From: Mogibacterium sp.
Lineage (GTDB): Bacteria; Bacillota; Clostridia; Peptostreptococcales; Anaerovoracaceae
Reading direction: 5' to 3'
DNA: 16,402 nucleotides
Assembly: GCA_017434685.1 (NCBI GenBank)
Contig: JAFREV010000135.1
Location: 1 to 16,402, forward strand
In this document: one piece after another, positions 7,134 to 14,993 of the stretch
How the letters are laid out: each line of letters opens with the position of its first letter
Position numbering within the stretch: the stretch's first letter is position 1
Position numbers and translations under genes: made by a program
Notes under the pieces: generated by a model
What the model was told of the DNA's origin: nothing
The model's input: only the letters and a program-made list of their open reading frames with translations
The model's database searches: none

Positions 7134-8741
7134 CTATTCTTTAATATCGAAATCCGAATCGAGCAATCCTTTGCTCGCAAGTGTTGTCTGGAGCATCTTG
7201 ATATCCGTTGTGATATCCATTATGTCGCCCTCGTGTAATTTCTCGAGGAGGTTCTCCGAAGCCTCTGTTACCGAATCGATAAGGCTTATAAGCTGTGCCT
7301 TGATATCGTCTGCCTGTTCCTGCAGATAGTTAGGATTTGTATTGATGACAGGTGCACCTGTCGAATCCTCGCTGACTTCAGGCTTGACGCTTTCCTCACC
7401 ATATTTGCCCATATCCACTATCTTCTCGTTGTACTCATCAGTCAGGCGTACAACTTCCGGATAATACTTCTCTCTGAAATCCTTGACTTGTTTTTCAAGG
7501 TCAGGCACCTCTTCGACTCTGGCATCGATTTTCTTGGTAATGATTCTGAGAGCTTTGAGCTTGGACTTGAGTTCAACATCATCTGTCATTGTAATGAGGT
7601 CGTCCAGTGATTCAGGAGCAACCCCGGATTCTCTCGCGGCCTTTCTCATCGCCTTCTTGTTTAGTGCGGCAGACCTGGCCACATCCTCTATAGGCTGTCC
7701 GTCCTTAGTCATTACCAGAAGCCTGTTTTCTATATCCACATAAGCACCCGGGAAGAATCCGTCGGTTATCATCTGATGCAGATCATCCGCAACCTTTTCA
7801 AAAGGTCTTCCGACATACGCACAGATATCGTCTATCGAAGTGTTTCCGTTTCTGTTGACTCTGGCCTCGTATGCTCTTATTCGCTTGGCTTTTGAACTGA
7901 GTCTGTATTTGGAGATTCCTCCGATTCCGAGTAGCACTGCAGCTATGCTTCCCAGCTCAATAAGTCCTGTCATATCTCCCTCGATGGCCGTAGATAAAGC
8001 CGTCAGGGCAAAGAGTATTCCGAACGCAATTGCAGTGACTGTCCAAGCTGACTTGCCCTGTCTCATCTTATCGAGTTTTTTCTTGGTCCGACGCTGCGTG
8101 AAGGTGCTTCCTTTTTGTCCGGTGTTATATGTAGTCGTCTTTTTGTTATGACTGGTTACTCTGCCGTCAGGAGCCTGCTTTGTAGTCGTGGTAGTCCTGG
8201 TCGTAGTTCTGCCGTCTGCACTTCTCTGTGTCGTGGTCGTCTTGGTCACTGTCGAGCCGTCCGTCTGCGGCATACCGCCTGTTCCGAAGAGCTCTCCGAA
8301 GATTTCGCCCATGCCTTCACCGGCTCCCATCATGGCCTCTCCCATACCCTTTGCGGCATCAGCCATTTCTTTCATGGCACCGGTCAATGAAGCCTCGTCT
8401 TTCACATCATACTCGATGGATTCTGCGAACATAACAAAGGAGATGTTCCTGACATTGTCGGGAATACTGAGTTTGGATTTGAAATTCTTCGTCTCGCCAC
8501 GGTTCCATTCGCCCGCGCTGATTGAAGCTGTTCCGATTTCTTCTCCGCTGTCCCTGTTTATTACTTTGACCTTGAATGAAAAGTCACTGAAATCGAAGTC
8601 GGATGTATTGGTAACCGAAAACCTGTAGCTGAGTCTGCCGTCCTGAAGCCTGGACGTTTTGGTCGTGGCTTTGGCCTCCTCGCTGAATCCGGTCTTGAAC
8701 CAGTCAATTACCGATCTGCGTTCAGTAATCATTTGTTCCAT
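7134..8741 (-). CDS. XpaC-like membrane protein (5-bromo-4-chloroindolyl phosphate hydrolysis family)
   Basis: 535 residues from ATG 8741, chosen because GGAAAGG lies 8 nt upstream; a GTG at 8765 would add 8 residues. Layout: a beta-rich domain (about 25-112, SYRFSVTNTSDFDFSDFSFK) like the FxLYD-type extracytoplasmic/adaptor folds; a Gly/Met-rich helix (118-156, KGMGEAMMGAGEGMGEIFGE); a Thr-rich low-complexity stretch (164-205); a basic patch (217-229); two membrane segments (about 232-251 and 258-276); a small helical domain (300-345, TSIDDICAYVGRPFEKVADDL); and a long C-terminal coiled-coil region that matches the XpaC family. The family name comes from an indirect phosphatase-colour phenotype, not a proven enzyme. 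It precedes telA by 53 nt, the usual xpaC-telA pairing. The N-terminal extension before the membrane segments is larger than in Bacillus XpaC. Confidence 0.72.
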   Translation of the reverse strand: MEQMITERRSVIDWFKTGFSEEAKATTKTSRLQDGRLSYRFSVTNTSDFDFSDFSFKVKVINRDSGEEIGTASISAGEWNRGETKNFKSKLSIPDNVRNISFVMFAESIEYDVKDEASLTGAMKEMADAAKGMGEAMMGAGEGMGEIFGELFGTGGMPQTDGSTVTKTTTTQRSADGRTTTRTTTTTKQAPDGRVTSHNKKTTTYNTGQKGSTFTQRRTKKKLDKMRQGKSAWTVTAIAFGILFALTALSTAIEGDMTGLIELGSIAAVLLGIGGISKYRLSSKAKRIRAYEARVNRNGNTSIDDICAYVGRPFEKVADDLHQMITDGFFPGAYVDIENRLLVMTKDGQPIEDVARSAALNKKAMRKAARESGVAPESLDDLITMTDDVELKSKLKALRIITKKIDARVEEVPDLEKQVKDFREKYYPEVVRLTDEYNEKIVDMGKYGEESVKPEVSEDSTGAPVINTNPNYLQEQADDIKAQLISLIDSVTEASENLLEKLHEGDIMDITTDIKMLQTTLASKGLLDSDFDIKE

Positions 8742-8796
8742 TTCTGTATCCTTTCCGCACGGCACCGCTCATATTGTCAGTGCTCACAACAGTATA

Positions 8797-8809
8797 ATTG
8801 TACCATATT
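8797..8809 (-). promoter_or_regulatory. Extended -10 promoter of the XpaC-telA-nuclease operon, part of a shared 13-mer
   Basis: On the minus strand AATATGGTACAAT contains TG-G-TACAAT, an extended -10 box with a poor -35 region. The same 13 bases occur at 9527-9539 upstream of the lipoprotein gene. A 10-bp palindrome TGGTATACCA (8809-8818) adjoins it and could be an operator. The expected start site is about 8790, giving a leader of about 50 nt. Confidence 0.5.
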
Positions 8810-8838
8810 GGTATACCATAAGTACATTTCAGCCTGCT

Positions 8839-9486
8839 TTATTCTTCTATAGGCAGAGGCTCTTCGTTATCCGGAAGAATAATCGGATCGAGCAGCACGT
8901 CATCACCCTCCTTGGTCTTTCCGACGATGCTGAAACCGTACTCATTTTCTTCCTGCTCGACACTTGTGAAGCTGTCGCGTCCGCCGAGGTTATCCGAAAC
9001 TTCCAGGATATGGTCTTCTATCATGGCCCTTGTGTTTATTGCGGAAACCGTGCCGTCATCCATGAGCGCAACTATGGTCCTGTATCCGCCGTTACCTATT
9101 CTGAGCAGATACATATCCTTTGCTTTGCCGCTGTCGGCAAACGGGTACATAGCGCCTTCTTTAAGTTCTTTGTTTATCTCTGCATTCTTTTTAAGATCAT
9201 CCAAAGGAACGATTTTTATCGATCCGTCTTTATACAGTGTAACCGACTCAATCTGCATAGGAAGGTCTTGTTCAATTACATCCTCTGCATCCGGATTGAA
9301 AGACGTGACTATGTCACCGGCATCCTTGTCACCGGCATCCTTGTCCGCCGCATCTTCCGTCTTTTGTTCCTCTGTCGTTTCGGCATTTTCCTGTGGTGCC
9401 GGTTCTTCCTTTTTACATGAACTCAAAGCAAGCACCATACTCAAAATCATTATCAGTGCCACAAGAATTGCGATTGTCTTTTTCAT
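8839..9486 (-). CDS. Hypothetical lipoprotein
   Basis: 215 residues with a lipoprotein signal: MKK, hydrophobic 5-20, lipobox LSSC with C24. A charged linker (25-60) contains the repeat DKDAGDKDAGD, from a 15-nt tandem duplication in the gene. The rest (about 70-215) is a soluble domain rich in beta-type segments, such as VTLYKDGSIKIVPLDDL and YRTIVALMDDGTVSAINTRAM, the latter resembling single blades of repeat or propeller domains; I do not recognise the family. GGAG lies 8 nt before ATG 9486. It has its own promoter and stands alone between the liv operon terminator and the XpaC operon. The shared promoter 13-mer hints at co-expression with the XpaC-telA operon. Expected to be anchored on the outer face of the membrane. 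Confidence 0.8.
   Translation of the reverse strand: MKKTIAILVALIMILSMVLALSSCKKEEPAPQENAETTEEQKTEDAADKDAGDKDAGDIVTSFNPDAEDVIEQDLPMQIESVTLYKDGSIKIVPLDDLKKNAEINKELKEGAMYPFADSGKAKDMYLLRIGNGGYRTIVALMDDGTVSAINTRAMIEDHILEVSDNLGGRDSFTSVEQEENEYGFSIVGKTKEGDDVLLDPIILPDNEEPLPIEE
9313..9342. repeat. 15-bp tandem repeat inside the lipoprotein gene
   Basis: GTCACCGGCATCCTT occurs twice in direct tandem (9313-9327, 9328-9342) with part of a third copy after it. It encodes the repeated DAGDK unit in the linker. The period is a multiple of 3, so changes in copy number keep the frame and only alter linker length. Confidence 0.85.
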
Positions 9487-9526
9487 AAGTGATCTCCAGT
9501 CTTTTGCATATTATATTGCACGATGT

Positions 9527-9539
9527 ATTGTACCATATT
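9527..9539 (-). promoter_or_regulatory. Extended -10 promoter of the lipoprotein gene
   Basis: AATATGGTACAAT on the minus strand, identical over 13 nt to the element before the XpaC-like gene. TG-G-TACAAT is an extended -10 box; a TTGATT lies upstream but only 14 nt away, too close for a normal -35. An ATATAAT about 15 nt further down could be an alternative -10. Confidence 0.45.
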
Positions 9540-9552
9540 TCATATAAATCAA

Positions 9553-9573
9553 CGAAGCGGCAAAGCCGCTTCG
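9553..9573 (-). terminator. Terminator of the liv operon
   Basis: Perfect 9-bp stem CGAAGCGGC, loop of 3, GCCGCTTCG, followed on the minus strand by the T-rich TTGATTTAT. It lies 55 nt after the livF stop, which is itself followed by a smaller hairpin, GCACA-CGA-TGTGC (9609-9621). The T-run is imperfect, so termination may be partial. Confidence 0.65.
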
Positions 9574-9627
9574 AGTGTGAAATTTAAATGAATTTTTAGA
9601 TTAGTTATGCACATCGTGTGCAGCCGG

Positions 9628-10338
9628 CTAACCTCCGAGGTAGGCTTTCCTGACCTCGTCGGATTTGGCGAGTTCCTCTCCCGTTCCCGAGAGCGAAATC
9701 TTGCCCGTTTCGATTACATACGCCCTATCTGCAACAGAGAGAGCCATCTGGGCATTCTGCTCTACGAGGAGTATGGTAGTTCCCGCTTTGTTGAGGTTCT
9801 TGATGATCTCAAAAATCTGGTCTACCAGTATAGGCGCAAGTCCCATCGAAGGCTCGTCCAGCATCAGAAGCTCAGGATCTGACATAAGCGCGCGTCCCAT
9901 GGCGAGCATCTGCTGTTCACCGCCCGAGAGCGTACCCGCAATCTGCTTGGTCCTCTCTTTAAGTCTCGGGAACTGCTCGTATACGTACTCGAGGTTGTGC
10001 TCTATCCTGTCCTGCTTGGTAACGAAGGCTCCCATCTGGAGGTTCTCCTCTACCGTCATTCCCTGGAAAATCCTGCGGCCTTCAGGTACGTGTGAAATTC
10101 CCTTGGATACGATTTTGTGAGCCGGAGTGTGAGCAATGGATTCCTCCAGGAACTCAATGTCACCCGTCTTGCTTCTGAGAAGTCCCGACACGGTGTGAAG
10201 AGTCGTGGATTTACCGGCGCCGTTGGCTCCGATGAGAGTTACTATCTCTCCCCTGTTTACATCAAAGGATATTCCTTTGATGGCGTGAATCGCTCCGTAA
10301 TAAACGTTGATGTTTTTAACTGTAAGTACTGTACCCAT
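9628..10338 (-). CDS. livF: Branched-chain amino-acid ABC transporter ATP-binding protein LivF
   Basis: 236 residues, normal LivF length. Walker A is GANGAGKS (37-44), the Q-loop region carries HVPEGRRIFQGMTVEENL, the signature is LSGGEQQ (about 138-144), Walker B is LLMLDEP and the switch region has LLVEQN, where Gln replaces the usual His as in other LivF proteins. It pairs with LivG to power the LivH-LivM permease. Its ATG overlaps the livG stop by one base (TAATG), so the two ATPases should be made in equal amounts. It is the last gene of the operon. Confidence 0.95.
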   Translation of the reverse strand: MGTVLTVKNINVYYGAIHAIKGISFDVNRGEIVTLIGANGAGKSTTLHTVSGLLRSKTGDIEFLEESIAHTPAHKIVSKGISHVPEGRRIFQGMTVEENLQMGAFVTKQDRIEHNLEYVYEQFPRLKERTKQIAGTLSGGEQQMLAMGRALMSDPELLMLDEPSMGLAPILVDQIFEIIKNLNKAGTTILLVEQNAQMALSVADRAYVIETGKISLSGTGEELAKSDEVRKAYLGG

Positions 10339-11411
10339 TACTGCGCCTCCTTCCTTCCCTCATCAGGTTTGCCGGAAGGAGCGGATTCGAGTTTACCCTT
10401 CGCGAGAGCTGCTTCGATATCCTCTTCCTTTGCTTTTTTCGTCTTTTTCTCTTTGCCCCTGTCCTTACCGAGGTAAGCCTCGATAACCTTAGGATTGCTC
10501 TGAATGTCTTCAGGCCATCCCTTGGCGATTACTCGTCCGTAGTTGAGTACTACGATGCCCTCACAGATATTCATTACGAGGTTCATGTCGTGCTCGATCA
10601 GGAATATCGCGATCTGGAATCTGTCGCGAATCTCCCTTATAGTCTCCATGAGCTCAGAAGTCTCTGACGGGTTCATGCCAGCTGCCGGCTCATCGAGCAA
10701 GAGGAGTTTAGGCTTTGTGGCCAGTGCTCTCATGATTTCGAGTCTTCTCTGCGCACCATACGGAAGCGATCCCGCTCTGTACTCGGCTGTCTTGGTCATG
10801 CCGAATATCTTAAGGTACTTCATGGCTTCTTTTCTGATGCGGAACTCCTCGTGTTTATACTTCGGAGTGTGGAGCATTCCGTCGATCAGGCCGTAGTCCG
10901 TGGTGTGGTGAAGGGCAACCTTGATGTTTTCCTCTACCGTTAACTTGTCGAAGAGTCTGATGTTCTGGAATGTACGCGCCATTCCCGCCTTGTTGATATC
11001 TACAGTGCTCATACCCTTGGTGGATTTGCCGTTGAAAATGATTTCACCTCTTGTAGGCTCATACACCTTGGTGAGCATGTTGAATATGGTAGTTTTGCCG
11101 GCACCGTTAGGTCCGATAAGTCCGCCGATCTCAGTGCGACCGAGTGTCAGGTTGAAATTATCTACCGCAGTAAGTCCGCCGAAATCTATTCCAAGGCCGT
11201 TGACCTGGAGAATAGGCTCTTTGTCTCTGTCCTTTTCAGGCAGATATACCTGCTCGTTGTATGGTTCATCCGGATCGTATTGCTCCTTGGCATCGACGAA
11301 AACGGCACGACCGCCTACATTGTCGTTGTAGTAGATTTCCTGCCTGTTTTCATAAGTATGTCCGGTCTCGGAAGCGCCCGGCATGTCTTTTCTTTTATCT
11401 TTATCTGCCAT
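10338..11411 (-). CDS. livG: Branched-chain amino-acid ABC transporter ATP-binding protein LivG, with charged extensions
   Basis: 357 residues, about 100 longer than typical LivG (about 255). The ATPase core spans about 66-315: Walker A GPNGAGKT (100-107), GMARTFQNIRLF, the signature LPYGAQRRLEI, Walker B LLLLDEPAAGMN and the switch histidine in EHDM. A hydrophilic extension of 65 residues precedes it (rich in Asp, Lys, Tyr) and a Lys/Glu-rich tail of about 45 follows. ATG 11411 directly follows the livM stop with no gap. An internal start at the core would need a ribosome binding site that I do not see, so the extension is probably translated. Its role is unknown; possibly docking to the permease tail, which is also lysine-rich. 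Confidence 0.93.
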   Translation of the reverse strand: MADKDKRKDMPGASETGHTYENRQEIYYNDNVGGRAVFVDAKEQYDPDEPYNEQVYLPEKDRDKEPILQVNGLGIDFGGLTAVDNFNLTLGRTEIGGLIGPNGAGKTTIFNMLTKVYEPTRGEIIFNGKSTKGMSTVDINKAGMARTFQNIRLFDKLTVEENIKVALHHTTDYGLIDGMLHTPKYKHEEFRIRKEAMKYLKIFGMTKTAEYRAGSLPYGAQRRLEIMRALATKPKLLLLDEPAAGMNPSETSELMETIREIRDRFQIAIFLIEHDMNLVMNICEGIVVLNYGRVIAKGWPEDIQSNPKVIEAYLGKDRGKEKKTKKAKEEDIEAALAKGKLESAPSGKPDEGRKEAQ

Positions 11412-12551
11412 TTATGCCGCCTCCTTTCCGGTTTTCTTTGGTTTCTTGCCTTTATCCTTGTCCTTGTTTTTGAAAGGATTGACCTTATCCCATAATGTGC
11501 TGATTCTGGACTTGATGGTCGGATTGTATGTGGCAATCATAACTGCGATAAGTACTATCGAGTATACCAGCATTCTGTAATCCGAGAACTGTCTCAGAGC
11601 CTCAGGAAGTATGGTCAGAAGTGCTGCCGCTATCATGCCGCCCCAGATATTACCGATTCCTCCGAGCACGACGAATACCAGAATGAGTACCGAAGTGTTG
11701 AAGTTGAATTTAACAGGTGCGAGCGTGCTGAAGTTCTGTCCGAACATACAGCCTGCCATACCTGCGAGCGAAGCGCTGACTACGAATGCCATGAGTTTAT
11801 ACTTCTTGACATTGAGTCCGATGGATTCTCCGGCTATTCTGTTATCCCTTATAGCCATGATGGCTCTGCCCTGCTTTGAATTCTTGATATTAAGAACAAC
11901 AAACAGAGTAAATGCTGTCAGGATTGCCGCGTATGTAAATGTGGCAATCTTAGTTACTCCCGTAGCTCCAATCGGTCCTGTCAATATCCTGCCTGAATTA
12001 TCAATTCCCTCGATCTCGTGGTTGAATGCGAACTTGAGATGTCCGTTTTCATCAAGAGCGAAGTAAATGACATTCATGAAGTTCTTGATAATCTCTCCGA
12101 ATGCAAGCGTAACTATGGCAAGGTAGTCTCCGCGAAGTCCGAGTATAGGAAGTCCTATTATCAGACCTGCAAGCGCTGCCACTGCAGCCGATATCAGAAG
12201 CGCGATCAGGAGCCTCAGCGGCGCGAATCCTATGCCGTTTTCAAGCACCCTGACTACTACCGCTCCGGTGAATGCACCGACAGCCATAAAGCCCGCATGT
12301 CCGAGCGAGAGTTCTCCCGAAATACCTACTACGAGGTTGAGTGAAATTGCGAGCGATACATATACGCAAATCGGTACGAACTGACCTTGCAGGTTTCGTC
12401 CGATCAGGCCCGTCATAGCACCAAGCTGCAGCAGTATATATCCTCCGATGAGGATGCCGTAGGAGATAAGTGCTTCCTTTTTATATTCGCTTCCGCGGAC
12501 GGCATTTTTCAGTCCGCGCGTATTTATCGATTTCAAAATTCTGTCTGCCAT
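11412..12551 (-). CDS. livM: Branched-chain amino-acid ABC transporter permease LivM
   Basis: 379 residues with about 8-10 hydrophobic segments. The family hallmark NLVVGISGELSLGHAGFMAVGAF (72-94, in two halves) is intact, as is the cytoplasmic loop KQGRAIMAIRDNRIAGESIGLNVKKYKL that contacts the ATPase. The end is a strongly basic tail of about 22 residues (FKNKDKDKGKKPKK). It starts 7 nt after the livH stop with a GGTGGG site very close to the ATG. With LivH it forms the membrane channel. Confidence 0.95.
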   Translation of the reverse strand: MADRILKSINTRGLKNAVRGSEYKKEALISYGILIGGYILLQLGAMTGLIGRNLQGQFVPICVYVSLAISLNLVVGISGELSLGHAGFMAVGAFTGAVVVRVLENGIGFAPLRLLIALLISAAVAALAGLIIGLPILGLRGDYLAIVTLAFGEIIKNFMNVIYFALDENGHLKFAFNHEIEGIDNSGRILTGPIGATGVTKIATFTYAAILTAFTLFVVLNIKNSKQGRAIMAIRDNRIAGESIGLNVKKYKLMAFVVSASLAGMAGCMFGQNFSTLAPVKFNFNTSVLILVFVVLGGIGNIWGGMIAAALLTILPEALRQFSDYRMLVYSIVLIAVMIATYNPTIKSRISTLWDKVNPFKNKDKDKGKKPKKTGKEAA

Positions 12552-12558
12552 ATCCCAC

Positions 12559-13443
12559 CTACACTTTCTCGCTGATCTTCTTGCCGAGCAGGCCTGTAGG
12601 TCTGACGAGCAGAACTATGATAAGGCACGCGAACACTATCGCATCTGATAACTCGGTGGAGATATAGGACTTTGCAAATATTTCGATTACTCCCAGAATA
12701 AGGCCGCCGATCATAGCGCCCGGAATTGAACCGATGCCGCCGAATACCGCAGCGGTAAACGCCTTGATGCCCGGCATGGCTCCTGTTGTCGGCATGAGAA
12801 CCGGATATGCAGAGCACATCAGAACTCCCGCTACTGCCGCTAGGGCCGATCCTATGGCGAACGTTAGAGAAATCGACTGATTGACATTTATACCCATGAG
12901 CTGTGCAGCTCCGTTGTCTTCCGATACTGCTCTCATGGCCTTTCCTGCTTTTGTCTTGTTTACAAACAGTGTCAGCACTATCATGATGACAACAATAGCG
13001 ACAATAGTCAGGATGGATTCCGCAGATATAGTGAGATCTCCTCCGGCAAAGCGATATGGTCCTTTGCCTTTGAGGATGCTCGGGAATACCCTCGGATTTG
13101 CTCCCCAAATAAGGAGAGCCATATTCTGGAGGAAGTACGAAACTCCGATCGCGGTTATAAGAACCGCCAATGAGCCCGTTCCTCTCAGTGGTCTGTATGC
13201 GAGTCTTTCAATCACGATACCCAAAACCGTGCACGCACCCATTGCCACCAAAAGTGCAATCCATCCGTTCATACCGACATACATCGACATTATGAACGAA
13301 ACATATCCGCCAACCATGATGACGTCTCCGTGCGCAAAGTTCAGCATCTTGGATATACCGTATACCATGGTATATCCGAGCGCGATGATTGCATATACGC
13401 TTCCAAGACTCAGACCGGAAATCAAACTGTTTAATAAGTTCAT
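12559..13443 (-). CDS. livH: Branched-chain amino-acid ABC transporter permease LivH
   Basis: 294 residues, typical length, all hydrophobic segments. N-terminal GLSLGSVYAIIALGYTMVYG (10-29) and LNFAHGDVIMVGGY (34-47) are diagnostic. The ATPase-contact loop AGKAMRAVSEDNGAAQLMGIN is complete. An AAGGAA site lies 7 nt before ATG 13443. It is separated from livJ by 113 nt containing a strong hairpin, so it may be expressed below the binding protein. Confidence 0.95.
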   Translation of the reverse strand: MNLLNSLISGLSLGSVYAIIALGYTMVYGISKMLNFAHGDVIMVGGYVSFIMSMYVGMNGWIALLVAMGACTVLGIVIERLAYRPLRGTGSLAVLITAIGVSYFLQNMALLIWGANPRVFPSILKGKGPYRFAGGDLTISAESILTIVAIVVIMIVLTLFVNKTKAGKAMRAVSEDNGAAQLMGINVNQSISLTFAIGSALAAVAGVLMCSAYPVLMPTTGAMPGIKAFTAAVFGGIGSIPGAMIGGLILGVIEIFAKSYISTELSDAIVFACLIIVLLVRPTGLLGKKISEKV

Positions 13444-13491
13444 AACAATTTCCTTATACTTTCAATGCTTAAATCTGTTATACGTGGCTTT

Positions 13492-13520
13492 GGGGTGTCA
13501 CATTCAAGATGTAACACCCC
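13492..13520 (-). other. Intercistronic hairpin between livJ and livH
   Basis: GGGGTGT, one mismatch, ACAT, 5-nt loop, ATGT, one mismatch, ACACCCC: 11 paired bases around a small internal mismatch. There is no T-run on either strand, so it is more likely a message-protecting or processing structure than a terminator. Such structures often leave the binding-protein message more abundant than the permease message. Confidence 0.65.
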
Positions 13521-13556
13521 TCTGCCGACAACTATACTCACTTAGTCAGTAAGTTC

Positions 13557-14723
13557 CTATTTTTCAACATATTTACCGTCTTTGATTTCGCAAACCTTCG
13601 GAGTCTTTTCAACTTCGCCGTTTGCATTCCACTTCATTGTCTCAGCTGTTACGCCGCTTGCAGTGAAGTCTCCGGTAAATACGCCTATCATTGCTTCGCA
13701 GATCTCTTCCATGCTTGCGCTTGCATCCAGACCTGTTTTGCCGAATGCATCGTAGATTGTGTAAACACAGTCATAAGCGTCAGCTGCGAACTGGATCGGT
13801 GTTTCGTTGTATGCTGCCTGATAAGCCTCTGTGAATGCTTTTGACTTCTCATCCTCAGAGTATGGTGTGTACGGTGTCAGGAGCATAAGTCCCTCTGCGA
13901 GGCTTGTGTCGAATCCTTCGATATCGAGGATTCCGTCCATGCCATCACATCCGAAGAACTTAGGTGAATAATCCATCTTCTTTGCTGCGTCGAGGATCAG
14001 TGATGCCTCTGTGTAGTAGATTGGCAGGAATACCAGATCTACGTTGGCGTTCTTGAGAGTTGTGAGCTGTGCGTCGAAGTTTGTAGCACTGTCTGTTGTG
14101 AATGTAGTCTCTTCGATATCGCCGCCGTACTCTGCTTTGAACTTATTGAAGATGCCGGATGAATAGTTATCTGAGTTGTTGTAGATAACGCCTACCTTAG
14201 CATCCTTGAAGTTGTCTTTTACATACTGAGCACTCGCGATTCCCTGGTTAGGGTCTGAGAAGCAAAGCTGGAATACGTTGTCGTGTCCCTCTGTTACATC
14301 AGGTGCGGAAGCTGACGGTGTCAGTGCGAATGTTCTGTTCGTATCTGCCTCAGCTGCTACTGCTGCGCCCGGTGTTGATGTTACGGAACCGATAAGGATC
14401 TGCATTCCGTCATCGACGAGTTTGTTATAAGCGTTTACTGATTTCTCAGGGTCGTGCTCGTCATCCTGCATATCCCATGAAAGCTGGAGTCCGTCAGGAT
14501 TAGCTGCATTGATTTCGTCTACTGCGAGCTGAGCACCGTTCTTTACTGCGTTTCCGTAAAGAGCAGCAGGTCCTGTTGTAGGTCCGATGCCGCCGAGCTT
14601 AAGTACATTGTCTCCGCCTTCGCTTGAACCGCTGTCGCCGGATCCGCCGCCGCATGCTGTCATGGCGAATACCATCATGCATGCCATTGCTACTGCAGCA
14701 AATTTAGTAAATGTCTTTTTCAT
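13557..14723 (-). CDS. livJ: Branched-chain amino-acid ABC transporter substrate-binding lipoprotein
   Basis: 388 residues. Signal: MKKTFTKFAAVAM with lipobox MTAC (C24), then a Gly/Ser linker to about residue 38. The mature domain begins VLKLGGIGPTTGPAALYG and has the type I periplasmic-binding fold of the Leu/Ile/Val family (Peripla_BP_6), including GSVTSTPGAAVAAEAD and FQLCFSDPNQG. In a Gram-positive it would be tethered to the outer membrane face and deliver substrate to LivHM. Ligand choice within the family (branched-chain amino acids, amides, urea) cannot be read directly; the Leu/Ile/Val-rich leader upstream supports branched-chain amino acids. AGAAGG lies about 10 nt before ATG 14723. 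First structural gene of the operon. Confidence 0.94.
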   Translation of the reverse strand: MKKTFTKFAAVAMACMMVFAMTACGGGSGDSGSSEGGDNVLKLGGIGPTTGPAALYGNAVKNGAQLAVDEINAANPDGLQLSWDMQDDEHDPEKSVNAYNKLVDDGMQILIGSVTSTPGAAVAAEADTNRTFALTPSASAPDVTEGHDNVFQLCFSDPNQGIASAQYVKDNFKDAKVGVIYNNSDNYSSGIFNKFKAEYGGDIEETTFTTDSATNFDAQLTTLKNANVDLVFLPIYYTEASLILDAAKKMDYSPKFFGCDGMDGILDIEGFDTSLAEGLMLLTPYTPYSEDEKSKAFTEAYQAAYNETPIQFAADAYDCVYTIYDAFGKTGLDASASMEEICEAMIGVFTGDFTASGVTAETMKWNANGEVEKTPKVCEIKDGKYVEK

Positions 14724-14796
14724 TGTTCTCTACCTTCTTTCCTTCTGTTAAACAATTGCTGACTAGTGATAGTTGATAATTGACTTGTAGCCTTGC

Positions 14797-14832
14797 GCCC
14801 GGGCATTATATAAGCCCGCATCGCTGCGGGCT
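14797..14832 (-). promoter_or_regulatory. Candidate attenuator: mutually exclusive hairpins before livJ
   Basis: In the minus-strand RNA, AGCCCGCA pairs with TGCGGGCT (plus 14825-14832 with 14813-14820; loop GCGA). The second arm can instead pair with the following GCCCGGGC (14797-14804) across TTATATAAT. A GGGC (14879-14876) at the leader-peptide stop could pair with the first arm. The 1:2, 2:3 and 3:4 options match a classical attenuator, but no clean T-run follows, so the effect could be on translation or message stability. Confidence 0.5.
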
Positions 14833-14878
14833 CCCAAGTTCAAGGTTGTACCAAAGACCTTACATACTCTCTATCGCC

Positions 14879-14965
14879 CTACAGCATAAATCCGTCCTCG
14901 ACCAGTCTGCCGACCAGAAGGACGCTGATAATGCTAATGACGATAAGGCTTGATGTCAAGTACAT
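14879..14965 (-). CDS. 28-residue leader peptide or small membrane peptide of the liv operon
   Basis: ATG 14965 follows a strong AAAGGAG by 5 nt, itself about 10 nt after the predicted start site. The 28 codons read MYLTSSLIVISIIS then VLLVGRLVEDGFML, then TAG. Fourteen of 28 are Leu, Ile or Val, close to the make-up of the ilvGMEDA leader peptide of enteric bacteria, and it stands directly before a branched-chain amino-acid importer. Hydrophobicity would also fit a single-span membrane miniprotein. The stop codon overlaps the GGGC that can pair with the downstream hairpin. Reading frame, ribosome binding site and promoter together make translation very likely; the attenuation role is inference. 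Confidence 0.7.
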   Translation of the reverse strand: MYLTSSLIVISIISVLLVGRLVEDGFML

Positions 14966-14993
14966 AGTGTCTCCTTTCAATAAGTACATTGCG

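Noticed and set aside
8659..9547. Plus-strand frames of 253 and 211 codons opposite the lipoprotein gene
   Set aside because: The minus-strand gene has a ribosome binding site, a lipoprotein signal and a promoter; the plus frames have none of these.
12533..13108. A 191-codon minus-strand frame overlapping livH
   Set aside because: It is another reading frame of livH, and its residue make-up (Ser, Arg, His, Tyr rich) is typical of an out-of-frame shadow.
14805..14810. A TATAAT box on the minus strand just before livJ as a second liv promoter
   Set aside because: No acceptable -35 at 16-18 nt; the upstream sequence is the GC-rich hairpin. The strong promoter is at 14994-15022.
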